A DNA stretch of 64,000 bases, taken from Nocardia amamiensis NBRC 102102. Its GTDB lineage: Bacteria; Actinomycetota; Actinomycetes; Mycobacteriales; Mycobacteriaceae. The DNA lies in assembly GCF_001612745.1 (NCBI RefSeq), contig NZ_BDBA01000021.1:1-64000 (forward strand), given 5' to 3'. Both the position numbers and the translations under genes were made by a program. Below are positions 1 to 9,516 of this stretch, in pieces; within the stretch, counting starts at the first letter, position 1; each line of letters starts with the position of its first letter. The notes under the pieces were generated by a model. That model did not search any database, was not told the DNA's origin, and saw nothing but the letters and a program-made list of their open reading frames with translations.

Positions 1-51
1 TGTCGATTGTCCGCTCGCTACGCTCGCTCATGCAGGCAAGGCTAATCTCTG

Positions 52-1026
52 TCACTCCGCGCGTGCACTGACGTCGTCCAGGGCGGCCGCGATCGCACGC
101 GGCAGTTCCAGGGTTTCCGCCGCCAGCACGCCGGTGAGCTGCCCGATGTCGCGTGCGCCGACGATCATGCTGGCGATACCGGGACGTTCCCGGATCCAGG
201 CCAGCGCGACCGCCAGCGGCGAGGTGGCCAGTCCGTCGGCGGCGGTCACCAGCGCCTCGACCACCCTGGTCGCGCGGTCGTCGAGCCGGTGGCGGATCTC
301 GGCGGCGGTCGCCTCGTCCGCGCCCCGCGAATCGGCGGGCACCCCGTCGCGATACTTGCCGGTGAGGATGCCCCCGGCCAGCGGCGCGGTAGCGATCAGC
401 CCGACGCCATGATGCTGGGCGGCGGGAAGGAAATCGGTTTCGGTGTCCCGGGCCAGCAGCGAGTACGTGGTCTGCGCGACGGTGACGGGCGCGACCGCCG
501 CGATGCTCGCGACCTGCCAGGCGTTGAAACCACGGACCCCGGCGTAGCGGACGCGCCCGGAGCGGACCGCGAATTCGAGGGTCGCGGCGACCTCCTCGAG
601 CGGCGTCGCCGGATCCCAGGCGGCGACATGCCAGATATCGAGGTAGTCGGTGCCCAGTTCGAGCAGTGTCCGATCGAGCTGGCGCAGCAGCGCGCGGCGC
701 GAGGTGTCCACGGCCGGGCCCACCGGTTCCGGTGCGGGCACCGACGCTCCCACCGGTGCGGGCGTGGCCACCGGCGCGACACCCGCGCAGCCGCTGAGCA
801 CCAGATCGTCGCGCGAGACCAGATCGCCGAGCAGTTCGGCCAGGATCCGTTGCGCCGCACCGCCTGCATAAGCGGGGGAGGTGTCGACCAGCGTGCCGCC
901 TGCCTCGGCGAACGCCACCAACTGTCGTGCCGCCTCGTCGGTGTCGGTATGCGCACCCCAGGTGTGGGTCGCCAGTCCTATCCGGGACACCCGCAGGCCG
1001 CTGCGGCCGACCGTCCGCTGTTCCAT
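52..1026 (-). CDS. Aldo/keto reductase family protein with altered catalytic residues
   Basis: About 324 aa, a full-length AKR-fold protein. The N-terminus ([12 protein letters not shown]), the [10 protein letters not shown] segment and the C-terminal GVPADSRGA and [10 protein letters not shown] blocks are typical of actinobacterial aldo/keto reductases, which reduce carbonyls with NADPH on a TIM barrel. The tetrad Asp (D48) and Tyr (Y53) are present. The Lys normally found in the S-T-K motif after strand 3 is replaced (LVLSGCAG, near residue 80), and the His of the Q-[IV]-H-A-[FW]-D-P motif is replaced by Ala (HVAAWDP, near residue 135). A Pro/Ala-rich insert of about 20 residues follows the lost Lys. 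I chose the ATG at 1026; a GTG lies one codon upstream. It is divergent from uppP. The fold is clear; normal reductase activity is doubtful. Confidence 0.85.
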   Translation of the reverse strand: MEQRTVGRSGLRVSRIGLATHTWGAHTDTDEAARQLVAFAEAGGTLVDTSPAYAGGAAQRILAELLGDLVSRDDLVLSGCAGVAPVATPAPVGASVPAPEPVGPAVDTSRRALLRQLDRTLLELGTDYLDIWHVAAWDPATPLEEVAATLEFAVRSGRVRYAGVRGFNAWQVASIAAVAPVTVAQTTYSLLARDTETDFLPAAQHHGVGLIATAPLAGGILTGKYRDGVPADSRGADEATAAEIRHRLDDRATRVVEALVTAADGLATSPLAVALAWIRERPGIASMIVGARDIGQLTGVLAAETLELPRAIAAALDDVSARAE

Positions 1027-1295
1027 CACCGTGTCCGCGCAATCGTCACGGCGCCAAGCCTAGAGTGTGGACACCCGACTCGACGCCCACCAGCACAGTG
1101 GGTCGCGGAAACCGCCCCACCCGTTGCGACGGCCACAGCGGGAACAGCCGGGAATGCCGCCGCGACCTCGACACTGTACTGTCGCTGCGTGATTGCGGCG
1201 GTGGTCACAGTGGCGCGACCGACCGCCGGACCCTTGCCCAGGTGGGAACAGATATTCCGGGCGGAAGTGGAGGCTGGTTCGTGGTTGGTGAGTCG

Positions 1296-2225
1296 ATGAC
1301 CTGGGTGCAGGCCTTGGTACTGGGTCTGGTGCAGGGACTCACGGAGTTTCTGCCGGTCTCCTCCTCGGCGCATCTGCGCATCGTGTCGTCGGTCTTCTTC
1401 GGCGACGACGCGGGCGCCTCGTTCACCGCGGTCACCCAGCTGGGCACCGAAGCCGCGGTGCTGGTGTTCTTCGCCAAGGACATCTGGCGGATCGTGCTGG
1501 CCTGGTTCGCGGGTCTGCGCGACCGGATGACCGCGCGCGGCCCCCAGGAACTCCCACTGCACGATCAGCCCACCACCAAGCTTCCGGTTCTCACCGCCGA
1601 CCGCACGCGTGTTCTCGACGAACAGACCCAGCGCGACCTCGACTACCGCATCGGCTGGTATGTGATCATCGCCACCATCCCGATCGGGGTGCTGGGGTTC
1701 GTCTTCAAAGATCAAATCCGCACCGGGGCACGCAATCTGTGGCTGGTGGCGTTCATGCTGATCTTCTTCGGCTTGATCATCGCCGCCGGTGAACACTTCG
1801 GACGCAAACAACGCCCGATCGAGCAGCTGACCACGCGCGACGGTCTGGCCATGGGTTTCGCCCAGTGCCTCGCGTTGATCCCCGGCGTCTCGCGCTCGGG
1901 CGCGACATCAACCGCCGGTCTGTTCCTGGGATTGGAACGGGAAGCAGCCGTGCGGTTTTCGTTCCTGCTCGCCATTCCCGCCGTGACCGCTTCGGGCCTG
2001 TTCAGCCTGCCGGACGCGTTCGAACCCGCCGGTGAGGGACTCAATGCCAGCGGGCCGCAACTGCTGGTGGCCACAGTGCTGGCATTCGTCGTCGGCTACG
2101 CGTCGGTGGCGTGGCTGCTGCGTTTCGTGGCGCGGCATTCGTTCTACTGGTTCGTCGGCTACCGCATCGTGCTCGGCCTGGTCATCATGGGTCTGCTGGC
2201 GGGAGGGACGGTCTCGGCGACATGA
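1296..2225 (+). CDS. uppP: Undecaprenyl-diphosphatase (bacitracin resistance)
   Basis: Integral membrane enzyme, 309 aa, that dephosphorylates undecaprenyl diphosphate and so recycles the lipid carrier for peptidoglycan and arabinogalactan synthesis. The signature [12 protein letters not shown] (residues 15-26; E17, S22-S24, H26) and the second motif PGVSRSG (196-202, with R200) are intact, and several hydrophobic helices follow. Compared with the mycobacterial enzyme there is an extra hydrophilic loop at about residues 78-113. The ATG at 1296 matches the family N-terminus. An in-frame GTG at 1281 has a better ribosome-binding site (GGAGG at 1269-1273) and may be the real start, adding five residues. 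It heads the co-directional run uppP, histidine phosphatase, DUF3090, SCO1664-type protein, also seen in mycobacteria (Rv2136c-Rv2133c). Confidence 0.95.
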   Translation: MTWVQALVLGLVQGLTEFLPVSSSAHLRIVSSVFFGDDAGASFTAVTQLGTEAAVLVFFAKDIWRIVLAWFAGLRDRMTARGPQELPLHDQPTTKLPVLTADRTRVLDEQTQRDLDYRIGWYVIIATIPIGVLGFVFKDQIRTGARNLWLVAFMLIFFGLIIAAGEHFGRKQRPIEQLTTRDGLAMGFAQCLALIPGVSRSGATSTAGLFLGLEREAAVRFSFLLAIPAVTASGLFSLPDAFEPAGEGLNASGPQLLVATVLAFVVGYASVAWLLRFVARHSFYWFVGYRIVLGLVIMGLLAGGTVSAT

Positions 2226-2241
2226 TCGCTAGGCTGGCCGC

Positions 2242-2988
2242 ATGACGGTGATCCTGTTGCGGCACGGTGTGTCGACGTCGAACACCGCCCGCACACTCGC
2301 CGGCCGCAGCACCGGCGTCGGGCTCACCGAACGCGGCGACGAGCAGGCCAGGGCCGTGGCCGAACGACTGGCCGGGCTGCCGATCGAACGCATCGTGCAC
2401 TCCCCGCTGCTGCGCTGCCAGCTCACGGTGGCGCCGCTGGCGGAAAAGTTCGGTCTGGAGCCGGTATTCGACGACCGGCTCATCGAAGTCGATTACGGCG
2501 AGTGGACCGGCCGCCCGATCGCCGAACTGCTCACCGAACCGCTGTGGAAAGTCGTACAGCGACACGCCTCCGGTGCGGTGTTCCCCGGCGGCGAGGGCCT
2601 GGCTCACGTCCAGTCCCGCGCGGTGGCCGCCATCCGCGACCACGACCGCGCACTGGCCGAGCAACACGGCCGTGACGCGCTGTGGGTGGCGTGCACCCAC
2701 GGCGACGTGATCAAGGCGGTGCTCGCCGACGCCCTCGGCATCCACCTCGACGGCTTCCAGCGGATCCTGGTCGAACCCGCCTCGATCAGCGTCATCCGCT
2801 ACACCCCGACCGCACCGTACGTGTGGCGGATGAACGACACCGGCGCCGACCTGTCCGCCCTCGCAGCCACCGGCGGGCAACCTGCAGGCGCCGCCTCGGC
2901 GGCACCGGATACCGCGACCACCGGTCCCGTCCCCGGTGGCGAGCTCGGTAGCGGCGGAAGTGCGGATAATGGGAATGCGGAGCGCTGA
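2242..2988 (+). CDS. Histidine phosphatase family protein (Rv2135c-like)
   Basis: Cytoplasmic phosphoglycerate-mutase-like phosphatase, 248 aa. The phospho-acceptor motif LLRHG is at residues 5-9 (H8), SPLLRC with R58 follows, the acid residue region is EVDYGEW (82-88), and the second catalytic His is H153 in CTHGD. The last 45 or so residues are low-complexity Ala/Gly/Pro and probably disordered. The gene starts 16 bp after uppP and is probably co-transcribed with it. Neighbours and order match the mycobacterial uppP locus. The physiological substrate is unknown; a generic phosphomonoesterase is the safe call. Confidence 0.9.
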   Translation: MTVILLRHGVSTSNTARTLAGRSTGVGLTERGDEQARAVAERLAGLPIERIVHSPLLRCQLTVAPLAEKFGLEPVFDDRLIEVDYGEWTGRPIAELLTEPLWKVVQRHASGAVFPGGEGLAHVQSRAVAAIRDHDRALAEQHGRDALWVACTHGDVIKAVLADALGIHLDGFQRILVEPASISVIRYTPTAPYVWRMNDTGADLSALAATGGQPAGAASAAPDTATTGPVPGGELGSGGSADNGNAER

Positions 2989-3000
2989 GATTCCTTGTAG

Positions 3001-3016
3001 ACGACCGAGCGGTCGT
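3001..3016. promoter_or_regulatory. Perfect 7-bp inverted repeat, candidate operator
   Basis: ACGACCG-AG-CGGTCGT lies in the gap before the DUF3090 gene. The ACCG...CGGT core resembles many TetR-family operators. No regulator gene is adjacent, so the binding protein is unknown. It could also be a short RNA hairpin. Confidence 0.35.
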
Positions 3017-3073
3017 TGTATGGAATCCCCGCGCCGCGGGTAGTCGATCAGGGTCACGTATCAGGAGGTGCAT

Positions 3074-3658
3074 GTGTCACGCGCAATCCATGTATTCCGC
3101 ACCCCCGATCGTTTCGTCGCCGGGACCGTCGGTGAGCCGGGCGATCGCGCGTTCTATCTGCAGGCCGTGCAGGAACCGCGCGTGGTCAGCGTGCTGCTGG
3201 AGAAGCAGCAGGTGAAGGTGCTCGCCGACCGGATGGGCCTACTCCTGGACGAGGTCGCCCGCCGCTTCGGCGCGGAGGTGCCGCCGCAGGCCGAGGACGT
3301 CACCGACAACGCGCCGCTGGTCACCCCGATCGACGCCGAGTTCCGGGTCGGCACCATGGGCCTGGGCTGGGACGCCGACGCGGGCGCGGTGGTGGTGGAG
3401 CTGCTGGCGATCACCGAGACCGAGGTCGACGAGTCGGTGGTGCTCGACGACACCGAGGAAGGACCCGACGCGGTGCGGGTGTTCCTCACCCCGATCCAGG
3501 CCCGCGAATTCGCGTTACGCTCCACCCGGGTGATCGCGGCGGGCCGACCGCCGTGCCCGCTGTGCGGCGAGCCGCTGTCGGCGCGCGGGCACATGTGCGT
3601 GCGAACCAACGGCTACAAGCGCGGCGACATCTTCGGCACGGCCGAACTAGAGGAGTGA
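3074..3658 (+). CDS. DUF3090 family zinc-ribbon protein (Rv2134c-like)
   Basis: A 194-aa soluble protein conserved in Actinobacteria. The N-terminal SRAIHVFRTPDRFVAGTVG block, the central VGTMGLGWD and the VVLDDTEEGPDAVRVFLTP block are recognisable. The C-terminus carries a four-Cys type ribbon, CPLCGEPLSARGHMC, likely to bind zinc. The GTG at 3074 is chosen because AGGAGG (3063-3068) sits at ideal spacing; an in-frame GTG at 3068 overlaps that site. It precedes the SCO1664-type gene by four bases. The two genes travel together in many actinobacteria, which suggests a shared function, but that function is not known. Confidence 0.9.
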   Translation: MSRAIHVFRTPDRFVAGTVGEPGDRAFYLQAVQEPRVVSVLLEKQQVKVLADRMGLLLDEVARRFGAEVPPQAEDVTDNAPLVTPIDAEFRVGTMGLGWDADAGAVVVELLAITETEVDESVVLDDTEEGPDAVRVFLTPIQAREFALRSTRVIAAGRPPCPLCGEPLSARGHMCVRTNGYKRGDIFGTAELEE

Positions 3659-3662
3659 TTCG

Positions 3663-4463
3663 GTGGCCGAGGCCGGGGACGGGTTCCACAGCGGCGAGCT
3701 GACGGTCATCGGGCGGGTGAACACCGCCAGCAACGTGACCCTGGTCTGCGATGTGCTCGACGGCGACCAGCCGGTGCGGGTGGTCTACAAACCGATCCGC
3801 GGCGAACGGCCGCTGTGGGACTTCCCCGACGGCACCCTGGCCGGACGCGAGGTGGCGTCGTATCTGATCTCCGAGACGATCGGCTGGCGCGTGATCCCCG
3901 AAACCATCCTGCGCGAAGGCCCTTTCGGGCCCGGCATGGTGCAACGCTGGGTCGACGGCGTGGACAACCACACCGACCGCGGCAACCGGCTGGACCTGAT
4001 CGACCTGTGCCCGGCGGGCGCGGTCCCCGACGGATTCCGTGAGGTGCTGCGCGCACTGGACAACGACGGCAACGAGGTGTCGCTGATCCACGCCGACGAT
4101 CCCCGGTTGCAGCGCGTGGCGGTGCTGGACGTGCTGCTCAACAACGCCGACCGCAAGGGCGGGCACGCGCTGGAAGGCCTGGACGGTCAGGTGTACGGCG
4201 TCGACCACGGCATCTGCCTGCACACCGAGCACAAGCTGCGCACCGTGCTGTGGGGCTGGGCAGGCCAACCCATCGCCGACGACCTCATCGCAGACATCAC
4301 CGCATTCGCCAAACAATTGCCGGGTGCGTTCGCCGACGCGCTGAGCGAGCACATCACCGACAGCGAGATCGAGGCGCTCGCCGAACGCGCCCACCAAGTG
4401 CTCGACAACCCGGTGATGCCGCTTCCGCGCACCGCACGCCCCATCCCGTGGCCCGCCTTCTGA
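3663..4463 (+). CDS. SCO1664 family protein, PI3/PI4-kinase-like fold (Rv2133c-like)
   Basis: A 266-aa protein with atypical kinase features. YKPIRGERPLWDFP (42-55) supplies a candidate nucleotide-binding Lys (K43), DVLLNNADRKGGH (156-168) looks like the catalytic loop, and GVDHG (179-183) takes the place of the DFG metal-binding motif. This layout is seen in the PI3K/PI4K and HipA-like superfamilies. The start is a GTG behind AGGAG. It is the last gene of the uppP-DUF3090 group and probably works with DUF3090. Kinase activity is inferred from the motifs only. Confidence 0.85.
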   Translation: MAEAGDGFHSGELTVIGRVNTASNVTLVCDVLDGDQPVRVVYKPIRGERPLWDFPDGTLAGREVASYLISETIGWRVIPETILREGPFGPGMVQRWVDGVDNHTDRGNRLDLIDLCPAGAVPDGFREVLRALDNDGNEVSLIHADDPRLQRVAVLDVLLNNADRKGGHALEGLDGQVYGVDHGICLHTEHKLRTVLWGWAGQPIADDLIADITAFAKQLPGAFADALSEHITDSEIEALAERAHQVLDNPVMPLPRTARPIPWPAF

Positions 4464-4559
4464 ACCCGACGCTCGAGCTGCCGCGGTCGATGCCGTGCCG
4501 GACGGATTCCTGGCACAGTTGAAGCTCGAACGCTCGGCGCGATGACGAGGAGGACCCCG

Positions 4560-4979
4560 ATGACCCACTCCGCCGGAGACCGTGCGGCACCGACCGTACA
4601 GATCAGCATCGGGGCGCCGACCTACACCCTCGCGCTGCACTACGTGCATCTCTACGACAAGAAGCCCTACCCCGACACCGATCTGCACCTGTACGGCAAC
4701 GGCGTCTACTGGCTGCGCTCGGCGGGGGAAGACCACTTCGGCGTCTACGTCCTCACCGAGGGCTCGGTGGACTCCGGGCGGTTCACCATGCGCTTCATCT
4801 CGTTGCCTTCGCCGGACTGGGGAAATACCGTCGCCTATCACGAACTCGAGTTCGACGTGGCGCGCGGCGAATTCACCCAGATCGCCCTCGCCGACACCGA
4901 TCCCGATATCCCCGACCTGGACGGGACGTTCGCGATCACCCGCAACACGATCACCGATCCCACCCGGCGCGACAGGTGA
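4560..4979 (+). CDS. Hypothetical protein, 139 aa
   Basis: A small soluble protein I cannot assign to a named family. It is rich in aromatic and acidic residues (HYVHLYDKKPYPDTDLHLYG; WLRSAGEDHFGVYVL), suggesting a compact beta-rich fold. It has no signal peptide and no membrane segment. The ATG at 4560 is preferred over the ATG at 4542 because GAGGAGG lies just upstream of it (4547-4553). It sits between the SCO1664-type gene and mshC, in the same direction. Codon use is normal, so it looks like a real gene. Confidence 0.75.
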   Translation: MTHSAGDRAAPTVQISIGAPTYTLALHYVHLYDKKPYPDTDLHLYGNGVYWLRSAGEDHFGVYVLTEGSVDSGRFTMRFISLPSPDWGNTVAYHELEFDVARGEFTQIALADTDPDIPDLDGTFAITRNTITDPTRRDR

Positions 4980-5116
4980 ATCAGCCGGAGCCGAACTATT
5001 GACATCCCACGATTCGCCCGAAGACGCAGGTCGCGACGTGCCTGCGGAACAGCCGGGCCGCGGGTGGCCCCAGGGCGGGGACGGATGATCTGTACCACAC
5101 CTTTACCCTCATAAGC

Positions 5117-6355
5117 ATGCAGTCCTGGTCCGACACCGCCATCCCCGCCGTCCCTGGAGCAGGACCGCCGCTGCGGTTGTACGACACCGCCGACCGACAG
5201 GTACGGCCGGTCACGCCCGGCGCCACCGCCACCATGTACGTCTGCGGGATCACCCCCTACGACGCCACCCACCTTGGGCACGCCGCAACCTACCTGACCT
5301 TCGACCTGGTCAACCGGCTGTGGCGCGACGCAGGCCACGACGTGCACTACGTGCAGAACGTCACCGACGTCGACGACCCGCTGTTCGAACGCGCCGAACG
5401 CGACGGCCTGGACTGGCGCGAGCTCGGCTCCTCGGAAATCGACCTGTTCCGCGAGGACATGTCCGCGCTGCGGATCGTGCCGCCGCGCGAGTACGTCGGC
5501 GCCATCGAATCCGTCGACGAGGTCGTCGAATTCGTGCAGAAACTGCTGGCGTCCGGCGCCGCCTACGTCGTCGAAGACCCCGAATTCCCGGACATCTACT
5601 TCCGGGCCGACGCCACCGAACAGTTCGGATACGAATCCGGCTACGACCGGCCCACGATGGAGCGGCTGTTCGCCGAGCGCGGCGGCGACCCCGACCGTGC
5701 GGGCAAACGCGACACCATCGACGCGCTGCTGTGGCGCGCGGCCCGCCCCGGCGAGCCGTCCTGGCCCGCCCCCTTCGGCGCGGGCAGGCCCGGCTGGCAC
5801 ATCGAGTGTTCGGCGATCGCGGGCAACCGCCTCGGCCCGGAATTCGACATCCAGGGCGGCGGCAGCGACCTGATCTACCCGCACCACGAGTACTCCGCCG
5901 CGCACGCCGAGTCGCTGATCGCGGGCCGTCGTTTCGCCCGCCACTACGTACACGCCGGCCTGATCGGGCTGGACGGGGAGAAGATGTCGAAGTCCCGGGG
6001 CAACCTGGTACTGGTGTCGGTGCTGCGCCGCGACGGCGTCGACCCGGCCGCCATCCGCCTCGCGCTGCTGGCCGGCCACTACCGCCAGGACCGGATGTGG
6101 ACCGGCGCGCTGCTCGAGCACGCGCAGCACCGCCTGCGGCTGTGGCGCGAAGCCACCGCGCTCACCGCGGGTCCCTCGGCCACCGACACTCTCGCGCGGC
6201 TGCGCCAGCATCTGGCCGACGACCTGGACACCCCCACAGCGCTCGACGCGGTGGACAACTGGGCCCGTCAGGCCATCGACTACGGCGGCCAGGACAGCGA
6301 AGCACCCGGCCTCATCGCGACCGCGGTCGACGCACTATTGGGCATCCGCCTGTAA
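5117..6355 (+). CDS. mshC: Cysteine:1D-myo-inosityl glucosamine ligase (mycothiol synthesis)
   Basis: A 412-aa class I cysteinyl-tRNA-synthetase-like ligase that joins L-cysteine to GlcN-Ins using ATP, the third committed step of mycothiol synthesis in the cytoplasm. It has the zinc Cys C43 (MYVCG), the HIGH-type motif in [11 protein letters not shown] (46-56), the HIECSAI zinc-site segment and KMSKS at 289-293. It lacks the anticodon-binding C-terminal region of true CysS, and the length fits MshC. An Mtb-type neighbourhood (uppP to mshC) is kept, although no cysQ is present between. It supports the placement of the organism among mycothiol producers. Confidence 0.95.
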   Translation: MQSWSDTAIPAVPGAGPPLRLYDTADRQVRPVTPGATATMYVCGITPYDATHLGHAATYLTFDLVNRLWRDAGHDVHYVQNVTDVDDPLFERAERDGLDWRELGSSEIDLFREDMSALRIVPPREYVGAIESVDEVVEFVQKLLASGAAYVVEDPEFPDIYFRADATEQFGYESGYDRPTMERLFAERGGDPDRAGKRDTIDALLWRAARPGEPSWPAPFGAGRPGWHIECSAIAGNRLGPEFDIQGGGSDLIYPHHEYSAAHAESLIAGRRFARHYVHAGLIGLDGEKMSKSRGNLVLVSVLRRDGVDPAAIRLALLAGHYRQDRMWTGALLEHAQHRLRLWREATALTAGPSATDTLARLRQHLADDLDTPTALDAVDNWARQAIDYGGQDSEAPGLIATAVDALLGIRL

Positions 6356-6426
6356 AACGCCTTCGCCGCGCAGATTTCCCGGCCGGCCACTTGCCCGCAC
6401 TCGGGAGTCCGTGATGGGGTACCGGT

Positions 6427-7506
6427 GTGTGCAGGATTCCTGGCCTGGGACTGTTCGGGCACGGCGGCAAACTGGCCACGCTCGCGGCCGGAACGTTGCG
6501 GCCGGCGGCCGAGCCCACCGATGCGCGCACGATCGCCGCACGCATCCGTTTCTTCGGCGCCGACAGCATCGACAGCGAATCCGCCGCGCCGCGCCCGGAC
6601 CGGGTGGTGCTGTCCTGGATCGGATGCACCACCTACGCCGTGGCCATCGGGGGTTCGGTGTTCCTGCTCGACGCCTGGGTGCCGCGGCTGACCAGCACCG
6701 GATACGTCCCGGCGACCCCGCAGGACCTGGTGGACCTGGCGCCGGCGGCGATCTTCATCGGCCATGGGCACTTCGACCACGCCGGTGACGCCGCCCGCAT
6801 CGCGCAGGCCAGCGGCGCCACCGTGCACGGCACCGCCGAACACTGCGCGACCATCGCCGCGCAGGTCACCGATCCGGCGTTCGCGACCGCCGCGCACGGC
6901 GACGCCGGCACACCGATCGGCACCCGCGACGACTTCACCGTCGGCGCGGTCGAGGTGACCGTCGTCCGGCACCTGCACTCCGCACGCACCCCGCCCGACC
7001 CGATCAACGGGTCACCGCGCTTTTTTCCCCGCCCGCAACCCGGGATCGTGCTCGCCCATCCGCCGACGCTGCACGGCCTGCTGCAGGGTGTTCCGCGTCT
7101 GCGTGACCCGGAGGGCGGAGTGCTGCTGTATCAGTTCCGGGTCCCGGGCTTCACGCTGACCTGGCACGACTCCACGGGTCCGCTCACCGAGCGCGCCCCG
7201 CACGTGTTCGACATCCTCGCCGCGCTGCCGGCCACCGACGTGCAGATCGGCGCGGTGCAGGGCTACAACCAGATCAGCAACGGCCTGCGTGATCCACGCA
7301 CCTACATCCAGGCACTCACCCCGGCGCTGTTCGTGCCGAGCCATCACGACAACTGGCTGCCCGGCCTCACCGCGAGCGCCGCGACCTATGACGCACCGTT
7401 GCGCGCCGAGCTGGACCGGATACCCGCCGCGCAACGACCGGACTTGCGCACCCTGCACGACCCGTCCGACTACGTACGGCCCCAGCGGCTCACTTTCGCG
7501 CTGTGA
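6427..7506 (+). CDS. Metallo-beta-lactamase-fold hydrolase
   Basis: A 359-aa MBL-superfamily protein. The metal motif H-x-H-x-D-H is GHGHFDHAGD (H113, H115, D117, H118), and a later SHHDNW supplies another candidate ligand pair. The N-terminal segment contains a Gly-rich stretch and a hydrophobic VLSWIGCTTYAV strand. It has no clear signal peptide, so it is probably cytoplasmic. The start is a GTG; no strong ribosome-binding site is visible. It converges with the acyl-CoA synthetase gene. The substrate is unknown; related enzymes act on lactones, phosphodiesters or lipids such as N-acyl ethanolamine phospholipids. Confidence 0.85.
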   Translation: MCRIPGLGLFGHGGKLATLAAGTLRPAAEPTDARTIAARIRFFGADSIDSESAAPRPDRVVLSWIGCTTYAVAIGGSVFLLDAWVPRLTSTGYVPATPQDLVDLAPAAIFIGHGHFDHAGDAARIAQASGATVHGTAEHCATIAAQVTDPAFATAAHGDAGTPIGTRDDFTVGAVEVTVVRHLHSARTPPDPINGSPRFFPRPQPGIVLAHPPTLHGLLQGVPRLRDPEGGVLLYQFRVPGFTLTWHDSTGPLTERAPHVFDILAALPATDVQIGAVQGYNQISNGLRDPRTYIQALTPALFVPSHHDNWLPGLTASAATYDAPLRAELDRIPAAQRPDLRTLHDPSDYVRPQRLTFAL

Positions 7507-7540
7507 GCCCGGCGCACGCGTTGCCATTCACGCGGATTCG

Positions 7541-9352
7541 CTACAACCGCGCCTGCCGGCCCTCCGGTTCACGCACCGTCTCGCCCGGCTCCTCGGCGTA
7601 GAGCAACGCGATCTGCTCGGCGTACTTGTCCGCGATCGGCTTGCGGCGCAATTTCATCGTCAAGGTCACCTCGTCACCGCCGGGTTCCCAGAACGTCGGC
7701 AGCACGGTGAACCGTTTGATCTGCTCGACCCGCGACAGCGTCGCGTTGCCCGCGGCCACACCGCGCGCGATCTCGGCGACCACACCCGCATCAGCCGCCA
7801 GCGCCGCGGCGGACGCGTCCGGCAGCCCATGCTTGGCGGCATACAGCGCAGCGGTTTCGGCATCGATGACGACCAGCGCCGTGTTGTACGGCCGGGCCTC
7901 ACCGATCACGGCGATGGCGCCGACCAATGGTGTCGCGGCTTTGATCGCGTTCTCGATGTTGGCCGGGGACATGTTCTTTCCGGCCGAGTTGATGATCAGC
8001 TCCTTCTTGCGGTCCACAACCCGCAGGTAGCCGTCGTCGTCGACGGACAGGATGTCGCCGGTGTGCAGCCAGCCGTCGGGGTCCAGTGCCTCGGCGGTCT
8101 TCTCCGGTTCCTTCCGATACCCCTTCATCACCAGCGGCCCACGCACCAGGAATTCACCGTCTTCGGCGATGCGCCACTGCATTCCGGGCAGCATCCGGCC
8201 GACCGACCCCAACCGCGCCTCCTGCGGTGAACAGGCACTGGCCACGCAGGTGAGCTCGGACATGCCCCAGATCTCCGAGATCGGGACGCCGATCCCGAAG
8301 AAGAACCCGAGCGTCTGCGGCGGAATCGGCGCCGCACCCGACATCGCCCATTTCAGCTGGTCCAGACCGATTTTCGCGCGCAATCCGGACAGCACCCGCT
8401 GGTCGGCCTTCGCCCATTCGGCGGCCAGTCGCTCGTCGATCGGTTCCCCGCGCAGCTGCGCGTCGGCCTTGCGCGCCGCCACCTCCAGCGCCCACGCCAG
8501 CGCACCGCGGGTCGCGTCGTCGGCTTCGGCGGCCACGGAGAACTCGATGGCCGCCTTCAGCTTCTCCCACACCCGCGGCACCGCACCCCAGATGGTGGGG
8601 TGCACGTCGGCCAGTGCGGCAGGCAGCAGCGACCGGTCGGGCACCACGGTGATCTGCGTGCCGTACATCTGCTGCAAGTACAGCGAACAGAAACGGTCGG
8701 CAATGTGCGCCGAGGGCAGGTAGGAGGTCTGCCGGTCGCCGAACTCGACCGGCAGCACCGCGTGGAACGCGCGCGCTTCGGCAAGCAGATTGGCGTGGGT
8801 GATCTCCACACCCTTCGGGTTACCTGTGGTTCCGGAGGTGTAGACGAGAGTGAGAACGTCCTGCGGCCGCACGGCTTGCCAGGTGGCTTCGAAGTCGAAG
8901 TCGGGGCGGCCGAGCGTCTTCAGCTCCGCCAGCCCCACAGTTCCTTCGGGGTTCCCATCGATGCAGACGATCGTCTCGATCTGCACGCCGCAGCGCCGGA
9001 TGCGCTCGACATACTGCTGCTCACAGAACACCACCCGGTTGCCCGCATTGTCGAAGACATAGTTCAGCTGCTCCGGCGACAAGGTGTTGTACACCGAGAA
9101 CGACGTCGCGCCGGCGTGCTGTGCGCCGACTTCGATCGGGTAGAACTCCGTCCGATTGCCCATCATCAACGCCACGGTGTCGCCGCGGCCGATCCCGAGG
9201 GCGGCCAGACCGCCCGCGACCGCGCGGACCTGCTCGGCATACTCCCGCCAGGTCAGCGCCTGATCGCCGCCGATGGAGCGGACGGCCACCGCGTCCGGAT
9301 CGATCGCCGCGCTGTGTTGGAATGCGGCACAGGTCGTATTCGGTTCGGTCAT
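7541..9352 (-). CDS. Long-chain acyl-CoA synthetase (FadD-type AMP-binding enzyme)
   Basis: A 603-aa member of the ANL superfamily that activates fatty acids to acyl-AMP and then acyl-CoA. The P-loop-like motif YTSGTTGNPKG is at 171-181. SEIWGMSEL, the HTGDI motif (DGWLHTGDIL) and the C-terminal catalytic Lys region (TMKLRRKPIADKY) follow in order. The ATG at 9352 has GAGG at good spacing. It resembles the FadD11/FadD15 group of mycobacteria. The enoyl-CoA isomerase-like gene lies upstream in the same direction, fitting fatty-acid catabolism or lipid remodelling. Chain-length preference cannot be read. Confidence 0.92.
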   Translation of the reverse strand: MTEPNTTCAAFQHSAAIDPDAVAVRSIGGDQALTWREYAEQVRAVAGGLAALGIGRGDTVALMMGNRTEFYPIEVGAQHAGATSFSVYNTLSPEQLNYVFDNAGNRVVFCEQQYVERIRRCGVQIETIVCIDGNPEGTVGLAELKTLGRPDFDFEATWQAVRPQDVLTLVYTSGTTGNPKGVEITHANLLAEARAFHAVLPVEFGDRQTSYLPSAHIADRFCSLYLQQMYGTQITVVPDRSLLPAALADVHPTIWGAVPRVWEKLKAAIEFSVAAEADDATRGALAWALEVAARKADAQLRGEPIDERLAAEWAKADQRVLSGLRAKIGLDQLKWAMSGAAPIPPQTLGFFFGIGVPISEIWGMSELTCVASACSPQEARLGSVGRMLPGMQWRIAEDGEFLVRGPLVMKGYRKEPEKTAEALDPDGWLHTGDILSVDDDGYLRVVDRKKELIINSAGKNMSPANIENAIKAATPLVGAIAVIGEARPYNTALVVIDAETAALYAAKHGLPDASAAALAADAGVVAEIARGVAAGNATLSRVEQIKRFTVLPTFWEPGGDEVTLTMKLRRKPIADKYAEQIALLYAEEPGETVREPEGRQARL

Positions 9353-9516
9353 CGCATACCTCGTTCAGTGACACTCGAGTTCCCGGACAGTAGGTGCCCG
9401 GCCGCGACGAGTGCAGCGTTTCGATCGTTTCGGGTGCAGCGGACTTTCCGCGCATATCCACCGAACCTACTCTCCCGCAAGGTATTCGCGAGAGGCGCTG
9501 GCCGAACTCCGGCTGG

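Noticed and set aside
1..51. CGCTCGCTACGCTCGCT at the left edge as a mobile-element end
   Set aside because: Such alternating words are common in high-GC actinobacterial intergenic DNA. No inverted partner or transposase is visible.
5320..6414. A 364-codon frame inside mshC
   Set aside because: Arg-rich shadow in another frame. mshC has its full set of catalytic motifs.
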